A stretch of DNA of 64,000 bases from CADEED01 sp020442965. Lineage in GTDB: Bacteria; Pseudomonadota; Gammaproteobacteria; Steroidobacterales; Steroidobacteraceae. Position 1 is the first letter of the stretch. Every line of letters begins with the position of its first letter. The position numbers were made by a program, and so were the translations under genes. The notes below the pieces were generated by a model that did no database searches, was not told the DNA's origin, and saw only the letters and a list, made by a program, of their open reading frames with translations. Location of the stretch: NCBI GenBank assembly GCA_041395525.1, contig JAWLAH010000007.1:1-64000 (forward strand). The letters run 5' to 3'. Below are positions 53,044-63,479 of the stretch, piece by piece.

Positions 53044-53072
53044 GGCCCGGCGCGCACGCGTCGGGCCTTTTT
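53044..53072 (+). terminator. rho-independent terminator of the DUF481 gene
   Basis: GGCCCG-G-CGCG and CGCG-T-CGGGCC pair around a tiny loop and are followed directly by five T. The hairpin lies 51 bp after the stop codon. It is the clearest intrinsic terminator in the window. Confidence 0.85.
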
Positions 53073-53108
53073 GTCCGCACGACGAACGCGCGTCGCCGCC
53101 GGTTTGTC

Positions 53109-53528
53109 ATGAACAGTACGTCGGACGGTGAGTGTCTGTGCGGGGCGATACGGTTTACGGCGACACTACCTACTAAGTGGGTCGCGCACTGTCATTGCAC
53201 ACGCTGTCAGCGTGCGCACGGGGCGGCATTCGTTACCTGGGTTGGCATGGACGAAGAGCGCGTCGTCATCGACGATCCCGCGGGATTACTGCGCTGGTTC
53301 AGCGTCGAAAACGGGGGTGACCGAGCGTTCTGCGGGGCCTGCGGGTCGAGCATGTTCTTCAAGGCGGCGCGTTGGGCGGGCGAGCTACACATTGCGCGCA
53401 CGCTGTTTGTAGATCCGATCGATCGTTACCCTCAAATGCACGCGTACTACGACACCCGTGACCGACGACTCGCGCAAGTCGGATCCCGACCTCTGATTAC
53501 CGGCGGTCCGCCCGGTATGCTGCGATAG
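53109..53528 (+). CDS. GFA/CENP-V-fold zinc protein
   Basis: Small zinc protein of the glutathione-dependent formaldehyde-activating family, 139 residues. Zinc ligands appear as CLCG near the N-terminus, then HCHCTRC, and FCGACGSSMF in the middle. Most members have no proven activity. It stands alone between the DUF481 terminator and putA. Confidence 0.88.
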   Translation: MNSTSDGECLCGAIRFTATLPTKWVAHCHCTRCQRAHGAAFVTWVGMDEERVVIDDPAGLLRWFSVENGGDRAFCGACGSSMFFKAARWAGELHIARTLFVDPIDRYPQMHAYYDTRDRRLAQVGSRPLITGGPPGMLR

Positions 53529-53663
53529 CGCCTACACTATCGTGACCATGTCCACAGAGACGTTCGCCTGTCGAACTGGCAGACACCAGTTGGCGCCGCT
53601 ATCAACCCCCATTTTCTGATCGACGAAGAACGCGCGCTGCGCGAGCCCGCCACACGTGCGCGC

Positions 53664-56600
53664 TTGTCAGGCCCCGACAGCCGCGCGATCGTGCAGCGCC
53701 GTCGGCTTGGTGGAATCGGTCCGCACGGCGCAGGCAACGGTGGGCCGCTCGATGCGTTCTTGCGGGAGTACAGCTTGGGTTCGCGCGAGGGCGTTATTCT
53801 GATGTGCCTCGCCGAGGCACTATTGCGCATTCCCGATGGCGAAACAGCTGATCGGCTGATCGCCGACAAGATTCCATCGGGCGCTTGGGAAGAGCATCTC
53901 GGTGACAGCGAGTCACTGTTCGTCACGGCTTCGACCTGGGGTTTGATGCTAACAGGGCGCGTCGTCTCCCTGGATCGTGCCGAGATCGGTGAGCCAGGTG
54001 CCTGGTATGCAAAGCTGACTGCGCGGCTCGGCGAACCGATCGCGCGTGCGGCACTCAAACACGCGATGCGGATTCTTGGCTCGACATTTGTGATGGGCCG
54101 CGATATCGACGCGGCCCTGCAGCGCGCGTCGGGCAAGGACGAGCGTGCGTATCGGTATTCATTCGACATGTTGGGCGAAGCGGCGCTAACGGCTGCGGAT
54201 GCCGAGCGCTATTGGCAGAAATACACTCAGGCGATCAGCGCCGTCGGGCGGCGCGTGCGGACCGACGAACCGATGACGCAGCGCCATAGCATTTCCGTCA
54301 AGCTCTCGGCATTGCATCCGCGCTACGAATTTGCGCAGCGTGAGCGCGTGCTGCGGGAGCTCTTTCCGCGCATCGAGCAACTCGTGCGATTGGCGCGTGA
54401 GGCCAGTATCGCCATTACGATCGATGCAGAGGAGGCCGATCGTCTTGAGCTGTCGTTGCTGCTGATCGATCGAATTCTGACGAGTGACGTCACGGCTGGC
54501 TATACCGGTTTTGGTCTGGCCCTGCAGGCTTATCAGAAGCGGGCTTATCCGACGCTCGAGTGGTTGGCGAAAAGAGTCCGCGAGCTCGATCGCCGTATCA
54601 CGCTGCGGCTCGTCAAGGGCGCCTACTGGGACACCGAGATCAAGCGTGCGCAGGAGCGCGGACTGTCGGGCTATCCGGTTTTCACCCGCAAGTGCAATAC
54701 CGATGTGTCGTACCTGGCCTGCGCGCGACTGCTCGAAGCGAATGCTGAACGCATCTACCCACAATTTGCGACGCATAATGCGCACACCATTGCTTACGTC
54801 GCGCAGTTGTTCGATCACCAGGCATCGCGATTCGAGTTCCAGCGCCTGCACGGAATGGGTGAAGATCTCTATGAACCTATCGTCGGCGGTGACTGGGGGC
54901 GTTATGCGTGTCGCGTGTATGCACCCGTCGGAGCGCACGAGGACCTGTTGCCCTATCTCGTGCGCCGGTTGCTCGAAAATGGTGCTAACACTTCGTTCGT
55001 CAATCGCATCGTGGATGCCGCGCTGCCGGCCGCGGAAGTCGTTGCCGATCCGGTGGCGGAAAGCGACAGTCTTGAGAGGGCACCCCATCCGCGCATTCCG
55101 TTGCCGCTCTCGATGTTTGGTGCCGAGCGACGCAATTCGGCTGGCGTCAACTTCGCCGCTGGTGGTGTCGTCGATGCATTGCTGGCGGAGTGTGAGCGGG
55201 AAAGCGCACAAGCGTGGACAGCGGCGCCCCTGGTGGCCGGCAAGGAGTGGCGCGGGGCGCATGAAACGTTGCGCAATCCCGCCATCCGCGCCGACATTGT
55301 AGGCACGGTTGTGGTCGCTGATGCTGCGGCTGTCGAGGCGGCACTAACCAGTGCGACGCAGGCCGCACCGGCCTGGGACGGATTGGGTGGCGAAAAGCGC
55401 GCGGCAATTCTCGAGCGTGCGTCCGATCTATTTGAGTCGCGGACTGCTGGTCTCGTCGCGCGTTGTGTGCGCGAGGCTGGCAAGACCCTGCCGGACGCGG
55501 TGGCGGAGGTGCGCGAGGCTGTCGACTTTCTGCGCTACTACGCGGCGGCCGCGAGGCACGACTTTGGCCATGAGCGCGCGCTGCCGGGACCAACCGGCGA
55601 GCGCAATATCCTGCGGTTGCGAGGCCGCGGCGTATTCGGCTGCATCAGTCCCTGGAACTTTCCGTTGGCGATCTTCACAGGTCAGGTCGCGGCGGCACTG
55701 GCGGCCGGCAATACTGTGCTGGCCAAGCCCGCCGAGCAGACGCCACTGACCGCAGCAATGGCCGTACACTTGCTGTTGGAGGCTGGCATTCCGCCTGATG
55801 CGCTGCACTTCCTGCCGGGCGACGGCGCGGTTGTCGGTGCGGCGATCTGTCGCGATCCACGCATTGCGGGCATCGCTTTCACCGGCTCTACCGAAACCGC
55901 GCGCCTGATCGAGCGCTCGCTCGCCGCGCAATCCGGCGCCATCGCGGCACTGATCGCCGAGACAGGCGGGCTGAATGCGATGATTGTGGACAGTTCGGCG
56001 CTCGCCGAGCAGGTGGTCGTCGATGTCGTGAACTCGGGGTTCAATAGTGCCGGGCAGCGCTGTTCCGCGCTGCGGCTGTTAGTGGTGCAAGAAGAGATCG
56101 CCGGGCGCGTACTAGCGCTGTTGGCGGGTTACATGGACGAGCTGAGCGTCGGGAATCCGGCCCAGTTAGCGACCGACATTGGGCCAGTGATCGATTCGCA
56201 GTCACTCGCTGTGCTCGAAGCACACGCCGCACTGATCACCTCCGGTGCGCGCTGGCACCACCGTGTGCCCGCGTCCGCGGCGGAGGACGGCGGGCTGTAC
56301 TTTCGCCCGCTTGCTGTCGAGATCGACAGAATCGGGCAATTACAACGCGAGGTGTTCGGTCCGATCGTGCATGTGGTACGTTACAAGGCTACAGAACTCG
56401 ACGCCGTGATCGATGCGATCAATGCGCTGGGGTACGGCCTGACGCTCGGGTTGCATACACGCATCGACGGGTTGGCGCAGCGCATTGCGCGCCGCGCGCG
56501 CGTCGGCAACGTCTATATCAACCGCAACATGATTGGTGCCGCCGTTGGCGTGCAGCCCTTTGGTGGCTGCGGCCTCTCGGGTACCGGGCCCAAGGCGGGC

Positions 56601-56702
56601 GGTCCACACTACTTGCATCGTTTTGCCACCGAGCAGACGATAACCACTAACACGGCGGCAATCGGGGGCAACGCCGGTTTACTGTCTCTATCCACTCGGT
56701 AG
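53664..56702 (+). CDS. putA: bifunctional proline dehydrogenase / glutamate-semialdehyde dehydrogenase
   Basis: Oxidises L-proline to glutamate in two steps, with FAD then NAD. Residues about 30-480 form the proline dehydrogenase barrel (ITLRLVKGAYWDTEIK, ARCNTDVSYLACARLL-like segment near 350). Residues about 510-1000 form the aldehyde dehydrogenase, with GCISPWNFPLAIFTGQ, FTGSTETA and the nucleophile C800 in NSAGQRCSAL. There is no N-terminal ribbon-helix-helix DNA-binding domain. The TTG at 53664 is a weak start: conserved sequence (GAAINPHFLIDEERAL) continues in frame upstream to about 53565 with no ATG, while the plausible ATG at 53548 is in another frame. sdaA follows after 4 bp. Confidence 0.93.
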   Translation: MSGPDSRAIVQRRRLGGIGPHGAGNGGPLDAFLREYSLGSREGVILMCLAEALLRIPDGETADRLIADKIPSGAWEEHLGDSESLFVTASTWGLMLTGRVVSLDRAEIGEPGAWYAKLTARLGEPIARAALKHAMRILGSTFVMGRDIDAALQRASGKDERAYRYSFDMLGEAALTAADAERYWQKYTQAISAVGRRVRTDEPMTQRHSISVKLSALHPRYEFAQRERVLRELFPRIEQLVRLAREASIAITIDAEEADRLELSLLLIDRILTSDVTAGYTGFGLALQAYQKRAYPTLEWLAKRVRELDRRITLRLVKGAYWDTEIKRAQERGLSGYPVFTRKCNTDVSYLACARLLEANAERIYPQFATHNAHTIAYVAQLFDHQASRFEFQRLHGMGEDLYEPIVGGDWGRYACRVYAPVGAHEDLLPYLVRRLLENGANTSFVNRIVDAALPAAEVVADPVAESDSLERAPHPRIPLPLSMFGAERRNSAGVNFAAGGVVDALLAECERESAQAWTAAPLVAGKEWRGAHETLRNPAIRADIVGTVVVADAAAVEAALTSATQAAPAWDGLGGEKRAAILERASDLFESRTAGLVARCVREAGKTLPDAVAEVREAVDFLRYYAAAARHDFGHERALPGPTGERNILRLRGRGVFGCISPWNFPLAIFTGQVAAALAAGNTVLAKPAEQTPLTAAMAVHLLLEAGIPPDALHFLPGDGAVVGAAICRDPRIAGIAFTGSTETARLIERSLAAQSGAIAALIAETGGLNAMIVDSSALAEQVVVDVVNSGFNSAGQRCSALRLLVVQEEIAGRVLALLAGYMDELSVGNPAQLATDIGPVIDSQSLAVLEAHAALITSGARWHHRVPASAAEDGGLYFRPLAVEIDRIGQLQREVFGPIVHVVRYKATELDAVIDAINALGYGLTLGLHTRIDGLAQRIARRARVGNVYINRNMIGAAVGVQPFGGCGLSGTGPKAGGPHYLHRFATEQTITTNTAAIGGNAGLLSLSTR

Positions 56703-56706
56703 GCGC

Positions 56707-58089
56707 ATGACATTATCCGTATTCGATGTATTCAAGATCGGCGTCGGCCCGTCGAGTTCACACACGATGGGCCCGATGAGCGCGGCACGCGCATTTGCGG
56801 TCGATCTGGAGCGTCGTGGTTTGCTCGCGAAAACGTCGAGTATCGCGGTGCGCCTGTACGGCTCGCTTGCGCTCACCGGTCGCGGGCACTCAACCGATCG
56901 GGCGATTCTCGCCGGGCTCGAAGGCAACGACCCGAAAGCGATCGAGCCGGAGGCGATGGACCAATTGATCGCACGAATTCGTTCGACACATCGACTCAAG
57001 CTTGCGGGAAGCCACGATATTGAGTTCGATGAACCGATGCAATTGCTGTGGATGCAAGCGGAGCGCCTGCCTCGTCACACCAACGGCATGCGTTTTACAG
57101 CGCTTGACACGGCGGGTAACAAGCTGGCGGAGGACGACTACTATTCGCTCGGCGGTGGCTTCATCGTCCGCGGTGAAGTCGATAGCGATACCGCGACCGA
57201 GACTGCGGATCCGGCAATCGGCAAGGTGCCGCCGTTCGACTTCGCTTCGGGTGAGCAGTTGCTGCAGATGTGCCGCGAGCAGGGGCTCGACATTTTTGAG
57301 CTGGTTCTCGCGAACGAGCGCACCTGGCGCAACAACAGTGAGATTCGCGCCGAACTCGAGCGCATCTGGTCGGTCATGCAGCAGTGCGTTGAGCGCGGAT
57401 TTGCACAGCAAGGCGTATTGCCCGGCTCCCTCAAAGTGCGGCGTCGTGCGCCGAAGTTGCATCGGCTGTTGTCTGAGAGTCAGAGCGCACGGCCGCTCGA
57501 CGTGATGGACTGGGTGAACGCGTTTGCGCTGGCGGCGAACGAAGAAAACGCTGCGGGCGGTCGTGTAGTCACAGCACCGACGAATGGCGCGGCCGGCATC
57601 ATCCCTGCGGTGCTGCACTATTATCGGCGCTTCGAATCAGGCGCCAACGATGAGGGCGTGCGGCGCTTCCTGCTCACCGCAGGTGCAATTGGCATGTTGT
57701 ACAAGCGCAATGCGTCGATTTCGGGCGCGGAGATGGGTTGTCAGGGCGAGGTAGGCGTAGCGTGTTCGATGGCGGCCGCGGGGTTGGTCGCGGCGCTCAA
57801 TGGTACGAACGAGCAGGTCGAGAACGCGGCTGAGATTGGGATGGAACACAACCTGGGTCTCACCTGCGATCCGGTTGCAGGGCTCGTGCAGATTCCGTGT
57901 ATCGAGCGCAATGCCATGGGTGCCGTCAAAGCAATCAACGCCGCGCGCCTGGCGATGCGCGGTGATGGCAGTCACAAGGTTTCGCTCGATCAGGTCATCG
58001 CAACGATGCGCCAGACGGGTCAAGACATGAGCACGATCTACAAAGAGACATCGCAGGGTGGCCTCGCCGTCAATGTGCCGGAGTGTTGA
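56707..58089 (+). CDS. sdaA: L-serine ammonia-lyase (iron-sulfur type)
   Basis: Deaminates L-serine to pyruvate with a [4Fe-4S] cluster. The N-terminal motif SVFDVFKIGVGPSSSHTMGPM binds substrate. The cluster cysteines are probably C345 and C353 in GCQGEVGVACSM and C387 in LTCDPV. The 460 residues are the single-chain SdaA type. It begins 4 bp after putA, so proline and serine breakdown appear cotranscribed. Confidence 0.96.
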   Translation: MTLSVFDVFKIGVGPSSSHTMGPMSAARAFAVDLERRGLLAKTSSIAVRLYGSLALTGRGHSTDRAILAGLEGNDPKAIEPEAMDQLIARIRSTHRLKLAGSHDIEFDEPMQLLWMQAERLPRHTNGMRFTALDTAGNKLAEDDYYSLGGGFIVRGEVDSDTATETADPAIGKVPPFDFASGEQLLQMCREQGLDIFELVLANERTWRNNSEIRAELERIWSVMQQCVERGFAQQGVLPGSLKVRRRAPKLHRLLSESQSARPLDVMDWVNAFALAANEENAAGGRVVTAPTNGAAGIIPAVLHYYRRFESGANDEGVRRFLLTAGAIGMLYKRNASISGAEMGCQGEVGVACSMAAAGLVAALNGTNEQVENAAEIGMEHNLGLTCDPVAGLVQIPCIERNAMGAVKAINAARLAMRGDGSHKVSLDQVIATMRQTGQDMSTIYKETSQGGLAVNVPEC

Positions 58090-58107
58090 CGGACAGGCTC
58101 AGGCGAG

Positions 58108-59613
58108 CTAGCTGTCGGCCATTTGCTGCCGGATGGTTAGGCCGCGCGGCGTGACCCAGCGTTCGACGAGTTCCATCAGGGCCTGCAGCAGCAGGGCCAG
58201 TAACGCTGCCGGTATCGCGCCTCGAGTATCAGGGTGTCGAACGCAGGCGTATCCCGTGATGATCGGCTGGCCATAGCCACCCGCACCGATAATCGCGCCG
58301 AGCGTTGCAAGCCCAACGGCGATGACGACAGCGATCTTGACGCCGGCCATGATAGTAGGGAGTGCGAGCGGCAGATCGATAAGCCGAAGCCTCGCCATGC
58401 GGGTCAAGCCGAGCGCATCTGCGCTGTCTAACAAGCTGGCGGGAATGCTGGTCAAGCCTGCATGCGTATTGCGCACGATGGGCAGCAAAGAGTACAAAAA
58501 GAGTGCAGCGATCGTCGGCGGGGCGCCGATGCCCAACAATGGGATCAATAGCACGAACAGCGCCAGACTGGGGATGGTCTGCAGCAGTCCCGTTGCGCTC
58601 GTGATGAACGCGCCGAGTCGCGGCTTGCGGGCCGCAGCGATGCCCAACGGCAAGGCGACCAGCAGGGCAGCCGACAGTGCGATCGCGACCAGCGACAGAT
58701 GCTCGAAGGTGCGCGCCCAGAGACGGGCGACGAGCCCTGGTGTTTTCCGGGCGTCGCTGCGCACGTGCAGATGGTCGGCCAGGAACGCCGCTGCCACGTC
58801 TCCTTCGGACTGATGTTCGAGCTGGACCGCGGCATTGAGGCGCCGCATATCCTCGGTCGAAACCGTACCTTCGAGGCGCTGCAGAGCGGCAATGGCTGCC
58901 GGGGCTAGCGTTTTGCGATACAGGAGCACGGCATCATAGCGCGGGAAGAACTGACGATCGTCGCGCAACAAGGTGAGCGCGAGCTGGCTGATCTGTGGAT
59001 CCGTCGTATAGGCGTCGATCACGTCGATTTGCCTGGCAGTGAGGGCGGCGTACGCCAGATCGTGATCGAGCCCGCGCGGCTGTTGCGACAGACCATAGGT
59101 CGCCGCAAGCGCGGGCCATCCGTCCGCGCGGTCGAGGAATTCATTGGACAAGGCGAGGCGCAAATCAGCGTGCGCGGCAAGATCCGAAATCGAATGAATG
59201 CCAAGTGCCGCAGCCTGAGCGCTGCGCATGGCGACAGCATAGCTGTTCTCGAATCCGAGTGAACCGGTCATGCCAACGCCGAAGCGTGCGAGAGCGGCCG
59301 GAAGTTCCGCGTCCGTTTTCAGGCCTTCGTCCGCCAGCAGTTCATAGCGCAGTGTGCCTGTGTAGTCAGGATAGACATCGATGGCGCCGGCGAGCAACGC
59401 TTCCCACAAAATGCGTGTACCGCCCAGTTGACGGCGATGCTCGGCTGCAAACCCTGCGTCAGCCAACGTCTGTTGCGCCAGTTCTCCAACAATGACGCCC
59501 TCGGTGAAGTTCTTGGAGCCGACTTTTATATCGGCGTTCGCCCCGTGCGGGACTAACAAGAAAGCCGCCAGCGGCAACACGAGGACGACTGCTCGCCAAC
59601 GCCTGCTGCTCAC
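58108..59613 (-). CDS. osmoprotectant ABC transporter: fused substrate-binding protein and permease
   Basis: Betaine/choline-type importer component, 501 residues. A signal-like helix (1-27) precedes a periplasmic binding domain (about 28-280) with IKVGSKNFTEGVIVGELAQQ and ALLAGAIDVYPDYTGTL, the OpuCC/OsmX-type signature. A permease domain with about six membrane segments (about 305-490) follows, with the typical IPSLALFVLLIPLLGIGAPP and the coupling segment NTHAGLTSIP. Fusion of the two is known in several bacteria. It overlaps the ATPase gene upstream by 4 bp. Precise ligand unknown. Confidence 0.92.
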   Translation of the reverse strand: MSSRRWRAVVLVLPLAAFLLVPHGANADIKVGSKNFTEGVIVGELAQQTLADAGFAAEHRRQLGGTRILWEALLAGAIDVYPDYTGTLRYELLADEGLKTDAELPAALARFGVGMTGSLGFENSYAVAMRSAQAAALGIHSISDLAAHADLRLALSNEFLDRADGWPALAATYGLSQQPRGLDHDLAYAALTARQIDVIDAYTTDPQISQLALTLLRDDRQFFPRYDAVLLYRKTLAPAAIAALQRLEGTVSTEDMRRLNAAVQLEHQSEGDVAAAFLADHLHVRSDARKTPGLVARLWARTFEHLSLVAIALSAALLVALPLGIAAARKPRLGAFITSATGLLQTIPSLALFVLLIPLLGIGAPPTIAALFLYSLLPIVRNTHAGLTSIPASLLDSADALGLTRMARLRLIDLPLALPTIMAGVKIAVVIAVGLATLGAIIGAGGYGQPIITGYACVRHPDTRGAIPAALLALLLQALMELVERWVTPRGLTIRQQMADS

Positions 59614-60326
59614 AGCGATCTCTCCGCAGCGATGAACTCGGCAACAAATGGCTCGGCGGGTTGCTGCTCGAGTTGCTCGTATCTGCCCTGCTGAACGATT
59701 CTGCCGCGACGCATCACGACGATCTGTTCCGCGAAAAACCGCGCTTCACGCAAGCTGTGGGTCACGAGCACGACCGTCTTGGAAAGCTCGGCAAAGATCG
59801 CGCGCAGTTCATTGGCCAGACGCGCACGCGTGATCGGGTCGAGCGCCGACAGCGGCTCGTCCAATAACACGACGTCCGGATTGAGCATCAATGCGCGCAT
59901 GATGCTGACGCGTTGTCGTTGGCCGCCGGACAGTTCTGCGGGAAAACGCGCCAATGGTTCGTCAGGCAGGCCGACGATTTTGGCGAGTTCAGCGCGACGC
60001 GAATCGATGCGTTCGCGTGGCCAGCCGAGCTCGCGCGCCATGATTCCGACGTTCTCCGCGGCCGTCAGGTGCGGGAATAAGCCGCCGTCCTGGATCACAT
60101 AGCCGAGGCGCAGGCGTACCGCACGCCAGTCGACTATCGGTTGTTCCGCGAACAGCACCGTGCCGCTGGCCGGCACCAAGCCCGCCAGCACCCGCAAGAG
60201 CGTCGACTTGCCTGAACCGCTTGGGCCGACGAGTGCTGTCGTGCGGCCGGCCTCGATCAGAAGGTCCGTGGGATGCAACGCGGTCGTGCTACCGAAACGA
60301 ACCGCAACGTCGCTGAGCGAGAACAT
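59610..60326 (-). CDS. osmoprotectant ABC transporter ATP-binding protein
   Basis: ATPase partner of the fused permease encoded directly downstream, 238 residues. Walker A is GPSGSGKS (34-41), the signature is LSGGQRQRVS and Walker B is VVLLDEPLSALD, followed by the H-loop VTHSLREA. It lacks the CBS domains of some OpuCA proteins, so regulation by ionic strength through CBS is not expected. Confidence 0.93.
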   Translation of the reverse strand: MFSLSDVAVRFGSTTALHPTDLLIEAGRTTALVGPSGSGKSTLLRVLAGLVPASGTVLFAEQPIVDWRAVRLRLGYVIQDGGLFPHLTAAENVGIMARELGWPRERIDSRRAELAKIVGLPDEPLARFPAELSGGQRQRVSIMRALMLNPDVVLLDEPLSALDPITRARLANELRAIFAELSKTVVLVTHSLREARFFAEQIVVMRRGRIVQQGRYEQLEQQPAEPFVAEFIAAERSL

Positions 60327-60338
60327 GGGATCGATCCG

Positions 60339-60854
60339 CTATGCCGGCTGGGCAGGGTGATCGTAACGGCATTCAAGCATTCGTGTGGCCGCAAGATCGC
60401 TCCACTCAGCAAGGTCGGCGAGCATCGTGACCATACCCGCCGTCGGTAGATCGCGCGGTGCAACATCGGGTGCGAGCTGCTGCGCCAACTCGCTGAGCCC
60501 TGGGTTGTGCGCGACGATCATCAGGTGCTGCGCGAGCGCACCAATGCGAGAGATGGCTTCGAGGATAGCGCCCGCTTCGGCGAGATAGAGTGCTTCGACC
60601 GGCAGCACCAGCGTCTGATCGAGCGCAAGCTGGCGCAGGACGAAGTCGGTGGTTTCCCGTGTCCTTGAGGCGGGACTGATGAGCAGGCGATCAGGCACTA
60701 ACTGCTGCTCCGCCAGTCGGTTCGCCATCTCGGCCGCTTCCCCGCGACCGCGTCGATCGAGCGGCCGATCGCGGTCGGCACCGCCGGCGCGAGCCGGTTC
60801 AGCCTGTGCATGCCGCAGCAGTGTCAGCCGTCGCACTCGCCTCGACGACGTCAA
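60339..60854 (-). CDS. SixA-like phosphohistidine phosphatase
   Basis: Histidine-phosphatase-superfamily protein of 171 residues. The catalytic LLRHAQAEPA (RHG-type) motif lies near the N-terminus, and the second catalytic His is in MIVAHNPGLSEL. SixA removes phosphate from histidine of phosphotransfer proteins, but similar short members have other targets. It overlaps the Rieske gene upstream by 4 bp, so it is cotranscribed with suf genes. Confidence 0.9.
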   Translation of the reverse strand: MTSSRRVRRLTLLRHAQAEPARAGGADRDRPLDRRGRGEAAEMANRLAEQQLVPDRLLISPASRTRETTDFVLRQLALDQTLVLPVEALYLAEAGAILEAISRIGALAQHLMIVAHNPGLSELAQQLAPDVAPRDLPTAGMVTMLADLAEWSDLAATRMLECRYDHPAQPA

Positions 60855-61168
60855 GGCGTACGCACTTCGATGCGCTCGCCGAGCTGGCGGACGGCGAAGA
60901 TTTTCAATGGCTCATAGGCAGGCGGCGTCAGTGCCGCGCCGGTCCGCAAGCAGAATCGTGATCCATGCCGCGGGCAGATGATCTCTGTGCCTTCGATTTC
61001 GCCATCATCGAGCGGTGCGTCATCGTGGGTACAGCGGTCCTCGAATGCATACAGCTCATCGGCGATCCGAACGACTTGTAAGTAGTAGCCGTCAACGTCC
61101 GCGGTGAGACGCGCTCCGTTAGCGAGACTAGCGGCGGCGCCGACGTCGATCCAATCACCGGTAGCCAT
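60851..61168 (-). CDS. Rieske-type [2Fe-2S] ferredoxin
   Basis: Soluble Rieske protein of 105 residues. Cluster ligands are in RCTHDDAPLDDG (C-x-H) and ICPRHGSRFCLRTG (C-x2-H). Such proteins act as ferredoxins for non-heme oxygenases, but one at the end of a suf operon, as here, is a common arrangement in related bacteria. It starts 6 bp after the sufT stop. Confidence 0.9.
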   Translation of the reverse strand: MATGDWIDVGAAASLANGARLTADVDGYYLQVVRIADELYAFEDRCTHDDAPLDDGEIEGTEIICPRHGSRFCLRTGAALTPPAYEPLKIFAVRQLGERIEVRTP

Positions 61169-61174
61169 CGTGAT

Positions 61175-61726
61175 TCAGAACATACCGGTCTGCAAGCGCG
61201 CAGCTTCCGACATCATGCTCTGATTCCACGGTGGGTCGAATGTCAGTTGAACATCGGTGCTGACGACGGTCGGAATCACCTCGAGCTTCTGCTTTACATC
61301 TTCGACCAATACATCGCCCATGCCGCAACCGGGTGCGGTCAACGTCAGGCGTACGTCGATATGGCGCGTGCCGTCGGGATTGCCACGAACAGCGCATTCA
61401 TAGACCAGACCCAATTCGACGATGTTGATCGGGATCTCGGGATCATAGCAGCGCCGCAGCTGATCCCATGCCAGTTGCCGTACGTCTTCCTCCGTGGCGT
61501 TTGGTGGCAGCTCAGGCGTCGCGATGACTTCCTGGCCGATGGCGTCGCCGTTCTCCCCGGCGATCCGAAAGAGGTTGCCCTCGATGTAGACCGTGAAGCT
61601 TCCGCCGAGCGCTTGCGTGATGAAGCCTGCCTGGCCAGCCTTCAGGTTGACCTCGATGCCCGCTGGCACGATCACCGCCTTGACATCGCGATTGACGACT
61701 ACCGGTTCATTTTCGTGTACGCGCAT
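61175..61726 (-). CDS. sufT: SufT-family Fe-S maturation protein
   Basis: DUF59/MIP18-type protein that helps deliver Fe-S clusters under high demand. An N-terminal extension (about 1-80, EPVVVNRDVKAVIVPAG) precedes the DUF59 domain with DQLRRCYDPEIPINIVELGLVY and LTLTAPGCGMGDVL, where the Cys is the functional residue. The 183 residues fit SufT. It follows sufU. Confidence 0.92.
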   Translation of the reverse strand: MRVHENEPVVVNRDVKAVIVPAGIEVNLKAGQAGFITQALGGSFTVYIEGNLFRIAGENGDAIGQEVIATPELPPNATEEDVRQLAWDQLRRCYDPEIPINIVELGLVYECAVRGNPDGTRHIDVRLTLTAPGCGMGDVLVEDVKQKLEVIPTVVSTDVQLTFDPPWNQSMMSEAARLQTGMF

Positions 61727-62210
61727 CTGCTAGGACTCATTCGGTGGATATGCTCGGGGCGGCCGCTCCCGCTTGATCCGCTGGGCCGCGTTCCCGCTGT
61801 TCCAGCGCCGCGTTCCAGGTGTGCCAACACAAGCTTGCGCACTTGACGCGCCGGGAACTCGCGCACGCCGCCGAGCGCCACGAGTTTGCCCAGATCCTGT
61901 GACGGTGAAAAATCACGCTCCGTGAGCACGTGGTGTATGTCATCGAACAGCCTTGCTACCTGCGCACGCGTCTTGCCTTTTACGGCCTCGGTCATCAGCG
62001 ACGCTGACGCTGTCGAAATGGCGCATCCTTTACCCTCGAAGCGAACATCCCGAATGCGGTCGCCGTCGATTTGCACCGTGAGATGCAAGCGATCGCCGCA
62101 CAAGGGGTTGTGGCCATCGGCGGCGCCGTCGGCAGGGTCGAGGCTGCCGAAATTTCGCGGTGTCTTGTAGTGATCGAGGATCACGTCGCGGTACAGCTCG
62201 CTGAGATCCA

Positions 62211-62211
<1 letters not shown>
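61699..62211 (-). CDS. sufU: SufU Fe-S scaffold/sulfur-relay protein, C-terminus altered by a frameshift
   Basis: Zinc-bound partner that takes sulfur from SufS. It starts at GTG 62211. DHYKTPRNFGSL, PLCGDRL (C41 region) and FEGKGCAIS (C66 region) are normal. After GVREFPAR the frame read here continues QVRKLVLAHLERGAG, which is not SufU. One frame over, the same DNA encodes VKCASLCWHTWNAALEQ with the expected third Cys and stops at 61737, 10 bp before sufT. A loss of two bases in a CG run near 61848 would explain this. Because SufU is needed by this SUF type, a sequence error is likely. Confidence 0.85.
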
Positions 62212-63475
<1,264 letters not shown>

Positions 63476-63479
<4 letters not shown>

